In this document: positions 40,559 through 47,893 of the stretch, one piece after another
How positions within the stretch are numbered: position 1 is the first letter of the stretch
How the letters are laid out: each line of letters starts with the position of its first letter
Assembly (NCBI RefSeq): GCF_023700745.1
Contig: NZ_JAMPYG010000007.1
Location: 80,725 to 144,724 of the forward strand
DNA length: 64,000 bases
Source: Rhodoferax sp.
GTDB taxonomy: Bacteria > Pseudomonadota > Gammaproteobacteria > Burkholderiales > Burkholderiaceae_C
Reading direction: 5' to 3'
Notes under the pieces: model-generated
What the model was told of the DNA's origin: nothing
The model's input: only the letters and a program-made list of their open reading frames with translations
Databases searched by the model: none
Translations under genes and position numbers: made by a program

Positions 40559-40672
40559 GCTGTCACTTTAGCTTACATTGATACAAAATTGATTACAGCC
40601 AATGGCGCGTGCTTGTTAGACTGCGCACCTGCACCCTATTTGCGCAGCCCCGGTCATTTTGAAGGAGTACCG

Positions 40673-40897
40673 ATGTTTCCTGAATACCGCGATCAAATTG
40701 CCCAATTGAAGCTCGCCGATCTCAATTTTGTGCGCCTGTACGAAAAGCACAACGCACTCGACCAGACCATCAGGCACATGGAGGCGCACATCGAACCCGG
40801 CACGCATGAAGAAATTGAACAGCTGAAAAAAGAAAAGCTCCTGATCAAGGATGCGCTCTACAACATCCTCAAGAAAGCCGACACCATCAAGGATTGA
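40673..40897 (+). CDS. YdcH (DUF465) family small protein
   Basis: This 74-residue protein is almost entirely charged helix: FPEYRDQIAQLK, then LYEKHNALDQTIRHMEAHI, then LKKEKLLIKDALYNIL. The pattern and length match DUF465/YdcH proteins, widespread small coiled-coil proteins of unknown role. A strong GAAGGAG ribosome site (40661-40667) precedes the ATG at 40673 by 5 nt and settles the start. Confidence 0.88.
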   Translation: MFPEYRDQIAQLKLADLNFVRLYEKHNALDQTIRHMEAHIEPGTHEEIEQLKKEKLLIKDALYNILKKADTIKD

Positions 40898-40936
40898 TAC
40901 CGCCGCCTGAAGCCAGCGCCAGACGTTTCAGGCACA

Positions 40937-41473
40937 CTACCGCATCCTGGATGGCAACTTGATCGTCCCGCCGGCCAACATGAAAACCCCGTTGCCCTGG
41001 TGATGCAGCGTTTTGGGGTTTTTGCACGCAGGATCAAGCCAGGCCTTGACAACCTCCAGGACGAAAAAGTTGTAGCGATTCATGAAGCGCTTGTCGAACA
41101 CCCTGCATTCCAGATTGGCATAACACTCGGCCATCAGTGGGGCGCCCACCAACTCGGCCTTCATGGGTGTCAGACCAAAAGTCTGAAATTTATCAACTTG
41201 ATCGCCATGGGTGTTACCACAACCTGTCACCTGGGTTGCCAGTTCGACCGTGGGAATGCTGAGCACACATTGCCCGGTTGCCTTGAGCGCCTTGAAGCTG
41301 AAGTCATTGCCGCTCACCACGCAACCCACCAGCGGCGGCTCGAATTCCATCATGGTGTGCCATGACAGGGGCATCGTGTTGATCCTGCCCTTGTGCGACG
41401 TGCTGAGCAGCACAACAGGCCCCGGTTCGATCAGCCCATAGACCCTGGACAGCGGGTAAGAGCGCATGGCCAT
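40937..41473 (-). CDS. flavin reductase-like (FMN-binding split barrel) protein
   Basis: This protein of about 178 residues has the flavin reductase-like/DIM6-NTAB fold. It has YPLSRVYGLIEPGPVVLLST at the start, then INTMPLSWHTMMEFEPPLVG, SFKALKATGQCVLSIP and a CRVFDK strand. Members bind FMN and reduce it with NAD(P)H for a partner oxygenase or have unknown roles. I chose the ATG at 41473 (MAMRSYPL) because GGAGG lies 7 nt upstream (41485-41481); a longer frame to 41551 runs through a tandem repeat. No oxygenase partner is adjacent. Confidence 0.82.
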   Translation of the reverse strand: MAMRSYPLSRVYGLIEPGPVVLLSTSHKGRINTMPLSWHTMMEFEPPLVGCVVSGNDFSFKALKATGQCVLSIPTVELATQVTGCGNTHGDQVDKFQTFGLTPMKAELVGAPLMAECYANLECRVFDKRFMNRYNFFVLEVVKAWLDPACKNPKTLHHQGNGVFMLAGGTIKLPSRMR

Positions 41474-41482
41474 TGGTTCGCC

Positions 41483-41515
41483 TCCGTTGATGTCATCCGT
41501 TGATGTCATCCGTTG
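41483..41515. repeat. 2.5-copy 13-bp tandem repeat at the flavin reductase start
   Basis: TCCGTTGATGTCA occurs twice in a row (41483-41495, 41496-41508) and then as a partial copy TCCGTTG. It overlaps the ribosome site of the flavin reductase gene, so repeat number could alter the spacing of upstream start codons. It is a minor feature. Confidence 0.7.
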
Positions 41516-41617
41516 CACGGTAGCATGTGGCCGTGCCATCTGCATTGACAAAAGCCGGTCATGAATTCAGTTTTTGAAGATGGCATCCAAGCCCTGTTTT
41601 GAACAACAAGTTTCCAT

Positions 41618-42538
41618 CTATTCACCCATGCCGGCTCTCACAGGCGTGAGCATCGTTGCCATGGCCTTCGCTCTGAACTCTCGTGGACTCAAGGCCGTGT
41701 GCTTGCGAAAAAACCGGCAAAAATAGGCCTCATCGGCAAAGCCCAATGCATGGGCTGTCTGTTTGATGCTGTTGCCGGTATAGACCAACAAGCGCTGGGC
41801 TTCATGGATCACGCGCGCATTGACGATGTCAAGGCCTGACATCCCCAGCACCTCGCGGCACAAACGCGAAAGTTGTCCGGGCGTGATGCCCAACTGTCCG
41901 GCGTAGTCGGTGATGGGCAGATGCTTCTTGAAGTTTTCATCGACCATGCTGCGAAATTTCTCAATTTGGCTGTACTTGCGCGAATGGACGTTTGTCACGG
42001 AGACTTCATTGATACGCGTCAGTCGCGCCATCTGGATGCAGATCGCAGCCAGCAGTGCCATGCCTGCCGTCGACTGGCCCACCGCCTGAAGATGCGTCTC
42101 GCGTTCGACCGCCAAAAACAGAGGCATCAAGGTTCCGGCATGGTCGCTGGCTGCGTCCAAGACAAAAACGGCGGGTTTGCGCAGCTTGCTCAACAGTTCT
42201 GGACTGGCCACACCCACCAAGGACTCCAAGGGCCGTTGCGCAGCGGTGATGACAGGGCCGTCCACATCCTCCGAAAAATTGAAACCATGCACGGTTTGTG
42301 CCGGAATCCACATCAAACAAGGTGCTTTGAAGAAGGTCCTGGAATGGTCAATCGATACCTCGCCAGACCCCTGTGTCAGATACAGAATCTGAATCAGTGC
42401 ATCGTGTTTATGAGGTCTTATTTTCCAGTTATAAGGACGGGAACGCTGCGGAATCCACTCAAAGTCAAACCAGCTTTGCCAGCCGGGCTGGGCTTGCACA
42501 CCGTACAGCGAGTAATTAGGGATAACCCTTATCGTCAA
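41618..42538 (-). CDS. AraC/XylS family transcriptional regulator (PobR-like)
   Basis: This protein of about 306 residues has an N-terminal cupin-like sensing domain (KIRPHKHDALIQILYL, then PAQTVHGFNF) and a C-terminal double helix-turn-helix. In the latter, ITDYAGQLGITPGQLSRLCREVLG is followed by SIKQTAHALGFADEAYFCRFFRKHTALSPREFR. The layout is that of PobR-type activators of aromatic acid pathways. I chose the TTG at 42538 because AAGGA lies 6 nt upstream and homologues start near IPNYSLYG. The frame remains open to 42985 but that part overlaps the divergent SDR gene. It is divergent from the operon at 42648 across 109 bp and is its likely activator. Confidence 0.82.
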   Translation of the reverse strand: MTIRVIPNYSLYGVQAQPGWQSWFDFEWIPQRSRPYNWKIRPHKHDALIQILYLTQGSGEVSIDHSRTFFKAPCLMWIPAQTVHGFNFSEDVDGPVITAAQRPLESLVGVASPELLSKLRKPAVFVLDAASDHAGTLMPLFLAVERETHLQAVGQSTAGMALLAAICIQMARLTRINEVSVTNVHSRKYSQIEKFRSMVDENFKKHLPITDYAGQLGITPGQLSRLCREVLGMSGLDIVNARVIHEAQRLLVYTGNSIKQTAHALGFADEAYFCRFFRKHTALSPREFRAKAMATMLTPVRAGMGE

Positions 42539-42647
42539 GATTAATCCTTTTAAAGACGCACGAATTGTGCTGTACCTGGCATGAATCGTCAACCCGTATG
42601 CAGCCTGCTGCGCCAACAATCCTCCCATCCACTTCTGAGGAGACGAC
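42539..42647. promoter_or_regulatory. divergent promoter region between the AraC gene and the SDR-ligase operon
   Basis: This 109-bp gap must hold promoters for both directions. GAGGAG (42638-42643) is the ribosome site of the SDR gene. I see no strong palindrome; AraC-type operators are usually direct repeats, and none is obvious. Confidence 0.4.
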
Positions 42648-43484
42648 ATGAAACCAAAAAACACAAAAAACCAGGAAAACCCAGTGCAAACCCTGCCCAT
42701 GCGCGTGCTGGTCACAGGCGCGAGTCGCGGCATTGGGCGTGCGATCTGCCTGCGCCTGGCCAGCCAGGGCGCCGAGATTGCCGCCTGCGGGTCAGCCCAC
42801 GCCGATGAGCTGGACGCCGTCATTGCAGAGGCGGCCAAACAGGGCGGCCGGGTGGTGCCGCTGCTTGGCAATCTGGCCGATCCGGCAACACCAGCCCTGC
42901 TGGTCGAACAGGCCGTGGCGACGTTTGGTGGACTGGACGCGGTGGTGTCCAACGCCGGTGTGTCTCGCCCTTCCACTTTGGCCAAGCTTGAAACCGAAGA
43001 CTGGGACTACTTAATGGCCGTCAACACACGAGCCCCTTGGCTGCTGGCCAAGGCAGCGTACTCCGCGCTGCGGAAAAGCCGCGGCAGCTTTGTCTCGGTG
43101 GCATCAATGTCAGGGGTGCAGCCCTACCCGGGCATGGGAGCTTACAGCCCGAGCAAAGCTGCCGTGCTGATGCTGGTGCGCACGCTGGCACAGGAGTGGG
43201 CGACAGACGGTATCCGGGTCAACGCGGTGTCGCCGGGCCTGATTCACACCTCGTTGACGGCCAAGGTGTACGCCGATGCCCCGACCAAGGTCGCCCGTGA
43301 AGCGCTGGTACCGCTGCACCGCATTGGCGACCCGGATGCTGACATCGCCGGGCTGGTGGCGTTTCTGATCGGGCCAGATGCGGCTTATGTCACCGGCCAA
43401 AACCTGCTCGCCGATGGCGGGCTGATGGACGCCGTGCACGGCCTGATTCCCGGTCGCCCGGCCACTGAGAGGCAAGCGTCATGA
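42648..43484 (+). CDS. short-chain dehydrogenase/reductase
   Basis: This 278-residue NAD(P)-dependent oxidoreductase has TGASRGIG for cofactor binding (residues 24-31), NAG in VVSNAGVS, a catalytic Ser (SVASMSG), and Y-x3-K in YSPSKAA. The tail ends with TGQNLLADGG. It is the first gene of the AraC-linked operon, preceded by GAGGAG, and overlaps the ligase start by 4 nt (ATGA). In this context it probably oxidises a hydroxyacyl-CoA or an alicyclic alcohol; the exact substrate is unknown. Confidence 0.88.
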   Translation: MKPKNTKNQENPVQTLPMRVLVTGASRGIGRAICLRLASQGAEIAACGSAHADELDAVIAEAAKQGGRVVPLLGNLADPATPALLVEQAVATFGGLDAVVSNAGVSRPSTLAKLETEDWDYLMAVNTRAPWLLAKAAYSALRKSRGSFVSVASMSGVQPYPGMGAYSPSKAAVLMLVRTLAQEWATDGIRVNAVSPGLIHTSLTAKVYADAPTKVAREALVPLHRIGDPDADIAGLVAFLIGPDAAYVTGQNLLADGGLMDAVHGLIPGRPATERQAS

Positions 43485-45106
43485 TTCACCTGCAACCACC
43501 TCTTGCCGCACGCGAGCGTTATTACCAGGCTGGCTACTGGCAAGACCAGTCGCTGGGCCAACTGATCGCGGCCAGCGTGGCCGTCCATCCCGACAAAACT
43601 GCAGTAGCGGACGCATCGGGTCACCACATCAGCTACCGCGAGCTTGAGGACAAAGCGGCCCGCTTCGCCGGATTTTTGAAGGCGCGTGGGGTTGGCTTGG
43701 GCGACGTGGTCACCATGCACCTGCCCAATTGGTGGCAGACCGCTGTAGTGACTTTTGCCGCCTTCAAGCTGGGCGCGGTGATCAACCCCTTGCCGCCCAC
43801 CTATGGTTGGAAAGATCTGGCGTTCATCATGAACAAAAGCCACGCCAAGGCAGTGATCGTGCCGGGCCGGTTTCGCAGCGTGGACTACACCGAGCACCTC
43901 CTGCGCATTGCGCCCGAACTGACCGTGTTGCCCACCATTGTGGTGATCGGGGATGGCAACGCCAAGATTGGCACCAACTTTGACGAGGCCTTGTGCGGTT
44001 CGCCGTTGGCGCAAGACCACTATGCAGCGGCGGACGACGCTGCTCTGCTGCTGTTCACCTCGGGTTCGGAGTCCAAGCCCAAAGGTGTGGTGCACACCCA
44101 CAACACCGCCATTTATGGTGAGCGTGCTTTGTCAGGCACCTTGGCGCTGAATGACCGCGATGTGTGTTTCATGGCTTCACCGGTCACGCACACCAGCGGG
44201 TTCATGCATGGTATTTTGATGACGCTGATGACCGGAGCCAGCGTGTCGCTGCTCGATATATTCAAGGGTGACACGGCGGTGGACCAGATGATTGCCAGCC
44301 GCGCCACCTGGACCATGGGCGCCACACCGTTTCTGAGTGATGTGGTGGACAGCATGGAAAAGAGTGGCAAGCGCCTGCCCGACCTGCGTTATTTCTTGTG
44401 TGGTGGCGCACCCATCCCTGAAGTGCTGGTACGGCGCGCCCACACGCTGGGAGTGCGTGTGATGAGCATTTATGGCTCGACCGAAAGTCCGCCGCACACG
44501 GTGACCTGGCCGGCAGATCCGATTGAAGCCGCCTGGCAATTCGACGGCCGCGCCTTACCAGGTGTGGAAGTCTGCGCGGTGGACGAAAACGGTCAGGCGT
44601 TACCGCCAGGCCAGCAAGGCGAGCAATGGTCACGCGGACCCCATGCCTTCATCGGTTATCTGGGCGAGCCGGAATTGACCGCCAAGGCACTGGATGCCGA
44701 GGGCTGGTACCACTCGGGCGATCTGGCTAAAGTAGGCCCGCAAAGTAGCGTGCGCATTGTCGGGCGCATCAAGGACATGATCATCCGCGGCGGACAAAAC
44801 ATCTCGGCCCGCGAAATCGAAGACATTCTGCTCGAACACCCGGCCTGCCAATCGGTGGCGGTGATCGGCTTGCCGGATGGGCGCCTGGGCGAACTGGGCT
44901 GCGCGGTGGTGGTGTGTCACCCAGGCAAGACACTGGTGTTTGACGAGATGAAACAATTCCTCATCCAGCGTGGAGTGGCGCGCTTCAAGCTGCCGGAATA
45001 CCTGGTGCTGCGCGATGCCCTGCCCGCGACCCCCAGCGGAAAAATCCAGAAATTCAAATTACGCGAAGAACTGAAAACCCTCAATGGAACAAACACCCAT
45101 GTTTAA
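43481..45106 (+). CDS. acyl-CoA ligase (AMP-forming), cyclohexanecarboxylate-ligase-like
   Basis: This 541-residue ANL-family enzyme activates a carboxylic acid to its CoA thioester through an acyl-AMP. The P-loop-like motif is TSGSESKPKGVVHTHNT, followed by YGSTESPPHT, YHSGDLAKV, the hinge GRIKDMIIRGGQNISAREIE, and the catalytic Lys region PSGKIQKFKLRE. The N-terminal LPNWWQT segment is shared with AliA at 55612, so the two ligases are paralogues. It overlaps its neighbours at both ends (4 nt with the SDR, about 23 nt with the crotonase), which argues for one transcript. Its acid substrate cannot be read from sequence. Confidence 0.88.
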   Translation: MIHLQPPLAARERYYQAGYWQDQSLGQLIAASVAVHPDKTAVADASGHHISYRELEDKAARFAGFLKARGVGLGDVVTMHLPNWWQTAVVTFAAFKLGAVINPLPPTYGWKDLAFIMNKSHAKAVIVPGRFRSVDYTEHLLRIAPELTVLPTIVVIGDGNAKIGTNFDEALCGSPLAQDHYAAADDAALLLFTSGSESKPKGVVHTHNTAIYGERALSGTLALNDRDVCFMASPVTHTSGFMHGILMTLMTGASVSLLDIFKGDTAVDQMIASRATWTMGATPFLSDVVDSMEKSGKRLPDLRYFLCGGAPIPEVLVRRAHTLGVRVMSIYGSTESPPHTVTWPADPIEAAWQFDGRALPGVEVCAVDENGQALPPGQQGEQWSRGPHAFIGYLGEPELTAKALDAEGWYHSGDLAKVGPQSSVRIVGRIKDMIIRGGQNISAREIEDILLEHPACQSVAVIGLPDGRLGELGCAVVVCHPGKTLVFDEMKQFLIQRGVARFKLPEYLVLRDALPATPSGKIQKFKLREELKTLNGTNTHV

Positions 45107-45857
45107 AGTTGAAGACCTCGGCGCCGTGGTCCGCGTCACCCTGCAGCGCGCACCGGTGAATGCCATCAGCACCGAATTTATTGCCGGTTTCATGCAGGTG
45201 CTGGACGGCCTAAGCGCCAAAAAAGACCTCACCGTGCTGCACCTGCGCAGCGACCAAAAAGCCTTCTGCGCCGGTGCTGACCTGGCACAGGTGCAAAGCT
45301 GCTTTGCCATCGACAACGGGGCCGATGTGATGCGTGAAAACATCACGCATTTTCATGCGCTGTTTGACCGCCTTGAAGCCTTGCCCTGTGTGACTTTGGC
45401 AGAAATTGGCGGTAGCGCACTGGGTGGCGGATTTGAGTTGGCGCTGAGCTGTGACCTGCGCATGGCATCGACCAGTGCCAAGCTCGGTTTGCCGGAAGCC
45501 AAGCTCGGACTGATCCCCGGCGCCGGTGGCACACAGCGCCTGACACGTTTGTGTGGGCCGGGCACGGCCGCCCGCATCATACTTGGCTGCGATGTCGTGG
45601 ACGGCGCCACCGCCTGCCAATTGGGCATGGTGCAGTGGGCCGTTGCCCCGGCTGATCTGGCACAGGAAGCCGAAAAGCTGGCGCAGCGCATCGCGGCCCA
45701 ATCCGCACCCGCACTGCAAGTGGCCAAACGCTGCATCGCCCAAGCGGGCAAACTGGCCGCCGACGGGTTTGAAGCCGAACTCAATGGCATCCACACCCTG
45801 GTAACCACGGTGGAAGCCAAAACCCGTATTCAGGCATTTCTTGCCCCACGTGCTTAA
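45084..45857 (+). CDS. enoyl-CoA hydratase/isomerase with both catalytic Glu residues
   Basis: This 257-residue crotonase-fold protein has the oxyanion-hole segment FCAGADLAQV (61-70). Both hydratase glutamates are present: Glu118 in GGGFELA and Glu138 in LGLPEAKLG, followed by PGAGGTQRL. It should therefore be able to hydrate an enoyl-CoA. The start could be the ATG at 45084, overlapping the ligase, or 45099; neither has a clear ribosome site. As the only canonical hydratase in the window, it is a candidate for the missing BadK-type step (cyclohex-1-enecarboxyl-CoA hydration) as well as for its own operon. Confidence 0.85.
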   Translation: MEQTPMFKVEDLGAVVRVTLQRAPVNAISTEFIAGFMQVLDGLSAKKDLTVLHLRSDQKAFCAGADLAQVQSCFAIDNGADVMRENITHFHALFDRLEALPCVTLAEIGGSALGGGFELALSCDLRMASTSAKLGLPEAKLGLIPGAGGTQRLTRLCGPGTAARIILGCDVVDGATACQLGMVQWAVAPADLAQEAEKLAQRIAAQSAPALQVAKRCIAQAGKLAADGFEAELNGIHTLVTTVEAKTRIQAFLAPRA

Positions 45858-45893
45858 ACGATTGCGCCCAGGCGTTTCACATCAGGAGACACC

Positions 45894-47036
45894 ATGACCA
45901 TCCTCACCCGCAACATTTTCAGCCCGGACCACGAAGCATTTCGTGACTCCGCCCGCAAGTTTTTTGAACAGGAAGTGGCACCTTTTCACAGCGACTGGGA
46001 AGAGGCTGGCGTGGCCCCGCGCGAGATCTGGCAAAAAGCAGGCCTTGAGGGGTTTCTTTGCACCACCTTGCCCGAGTCCTGTGGTGGCAGTGGGGCCGAC
46101 CGCCTCTTTGCCGCGATCCTGATCGAGGAACAGGCCCGGCTTGGATTGTCCGGCCCAGGCTTCTCGACACATTCCGACATCGTTGCGCCCTACATCGTCA
46201 ACTACGGCACTGACGAACAAAAGCAAACTTGGCTGCCGGCCATGGCGCGTGGTGAGTTAATTGGTGCCATTGTGATGACCGAGCCCAGCGCGGGCAGCGA
46301 TTTGCGTGCCATGCGTACCACCGCCATCCGCCAGGGTGACGCGTGGATTCTGAACGGACAAAAAACCTTCATCACCAATGGCCAGTGCGCCGATATCCTG
46401 GTGGTGGCGGCCAAATCGAGCAAAGACCCCGATTGCAAGGATTTGACCCTGTGGGTGGTCGAGGCCGCCGCACCGGGTGTGACCCGCGGCCAGAATTTCA
46501 AGAAAATCGGCATGAAGGCGCAAGACACCTGCGAGCTTTATTTTGACAACGTGGTGCTGACCCAGCGCAACATGCTGGGTGAGGAGAACAAGGGGTTTGG
46601 TCTGTTGGCCAAGGAGCTGGCGTGGGAGCGGCTGCAAATTGCGGTCGGTGCCGTCGCCACCTGCGAGGCCGCGCTGCAATGGACGGTGGACTACACGCGC
46701 CAGCGCAAGGCGTTTGGCACCTTGATTGCCGACTACCAGAACACCCGTTTTCGCCTGGCCGAAATCAAGACCGAGATCGAGATTGCCCGAACCTTTGTCG
46801 ACCGCTGCCTGAGCGAGGTCTGTGATGACAAGCTGGACAAGGCGGTCGCCGCCATGGCCAAGTATTGGTGCACCGAACTGATGGGCCGGGTGCTGGACCA
46901 GTGCCTGCAATTGCACGGGGGTTATGGCTACATGTGGGAATACCCGATTGCCCGCGCCTATGCCGATGCCCGTGTGCACCGCATTTACGGTGGCTCCAAC
47001 GAGATCATGCGCGAGCTGATCGCCCGCACGCTCTGA
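45894..47036 (+). CDS. acyl-CoA dehydrogenase, LCAD/IVD-like active site
   Basis: This 380-residue FAD enzyme introduces a 2,3-double bond and passes electrons to ETF. ACAD signatures include MTEPSAGSDLRAM and TFITNGQ. At the usual C-terminal base position it has IYGGSNEIM (Gly366), as in long-chain and isovaleryl-CoA dehydrogenases. Those enzymes place the catalytic Glu earlier; here Glu245 in ELAWERLQIA fits. A CAGGAG site precedes the ATG. It is the fourth gene of the operon. A branched or cyclic acyl-CoA substrate would suit this subfamily. Confidence 0.88.
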   Translation: MTILTRNIFSPDHEAFRDSARKFFEQEVAPFHSDWEEAGVAPREIWQKAGLEGFLCTTLPESCGGSGADRLFAAILIEEQARLGLSGPGFSTHSDIVAPYIVNYGTDEQKQTWLPAMARGELIGAIVMTEPSAGSDLRAMRTTAIRQGDAWILNGQKTFITNGQCADILVVAAKSSKDPDCKDLTLWVVEAAAPGVTRGQNFKKIGMKAQDTCELYFDNVVLTQRNMLGEENKGFGLLAKELAWERLQIAVGAVATCEAALQWTVDYTRQRKAFGTLIADYQNTRFRLAEIKTEIEIARTFVDRCLSEVCDDKLDKAVAAMAKYWCTELMGRVLDQCLQLHGGYGYMWEYPIARAYADARVHRIYGGSNEIMRELIARTL

Positions 47037-47047
47037 GGATATCGTCA

Positions 47048-47893
47048 ATGGAAAATTCATTGGAAAACTTTGTTATGACCCAAGCTCAATCACCTGCTGC
47101 CAAGCCATGGCGTTTTATCCAAATCGAGCGCGAAGGCGCGGTTGAATGGCTCAGCCTGGCCCGGCCTGACAACTTCAACGCGCTCAACCTGGCGCTGACC
47201 CAGGAGCTGTACGACTACTTTGGCGGCCTGCCCGAGCGGACCGATGTGCGGGTGGTGGTCATGCGCGGATTGGGGCGCCATTTTTGCGCGGGTTATGACC
47301 TGGAAGATGTGGACCAATTGACGGTGTCGATCGACCAGGCGCTGCGCCTGCAGCGTCAACTCTCTGGTGTGGTGCTGCGCATGCGTCGCTGTCCACAGCC
47401 CGTGGTGGGCTTGTTGCAGGGCGCGGCCTGCGGCGGCGGCTTTGCCCTGGCGCTGGGTTGTGATGTGCGGTTTGCCGCCCCGAACGTCCGCATGAATGTG
47501 GCCATGGCCAAAATCGGCCTCACAGGTTGCGACATGGGCATCAGCTATTTCCTGCCACGGGCCGTTGGTCCGGCGGTTGCCGCAGAGCTGATGTACACCG
47601 GCCGCTTTGTCAACGCAGAACGCGCCTTGCGCATGGGTCTGGTCAATGAGGTGGTGCCGGAAGAAAAACTCGCGGAGATCGCCAATGAACTCGTGCAGGA
47701 GATGCTGGCCATGTCACCGGTCGGTTTGCGCCTGACCAAGGACGGCCTGGCCATGGCGCAGGAAACCAGTAACCTCGCCACCGTCATGGCGCTGGAAGAC
47801 CGTGGCCAGGCCATGTGTTTTGAGGCCTTCATGAAAGAAGGGGTGGCTGCCTTCCGCGAAAAACGCGCGCCCAACTACGGAGCCGGCGAATGA
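47048..47893 (+). CDS. crotonase-family protein lacking both hydratase glutamates
   Basis: This 281-residue protein has the crotonase fold with FCAGYDLED (79-87) and GCDMGISYFLPRAVG. The positions of the two hydratase glutamates are Ala133 (GGGFALA) and Met153 (NVAMAKIGL). Ordinary hydration is therefore unlikely, and hydrolysis, C-C cleavage or isomerisation are the options used by other crotonases. Asp161 in GCDMG lies near where BadI and MenB have their SVD/SFD aspartate, but I cannot align it with certainty. I chose the ATG at 47048, with GAGGA 8 nt upstream; the frame is open further back inside the ACAD gene. It overlaps the next gene by 4 nt. Confidence 0.8.
   Translation: MENSLENFVMTQAQSPAAKPWRFIQIEREGAVEWLSLARPDNFNALNLALTQELYDYFGGLPERTDVRVVVMRGLGRHFCAGYDLEDVDQLTVSIDQALRLQRQLSGVVLRMRRCPQPVVGLLQGAACGGGFALALGCDVRFAAPNVRMNVAMAKIGLTGCDMGISYFLPRAVGPAVAAELMYTGRFVNAERALRMGLVNEVVPEEKLAEIANELVQEMLAMSPVGLRLTKDGLAMAQETSNLATVMALEDRGQAMCFEAFMKEGVAAFREKRAPNYGAGE

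Noticed and set aside
40577..40594. FNR-like repeat TTGAT...TTGAT upstream of the DUF3750 gene
   Set aside because: The two halves are direct, not inverted, so it is not an FNR site.
42543..42985. N-terminal extension of the AraC regulator
   Set aside because: The extra ~149 residues overlap the divergent SDR gene, are Ser/Ala/Pro-rich and do not resemble the family. The TTG at 42538 has a ribosome site.
46865..47047. Earlier start for the Glu-less crotonase
   Set aside because: The extension runs inside the ACAD gene in another frame, and the ATG at 47048 has a GAGGA site.
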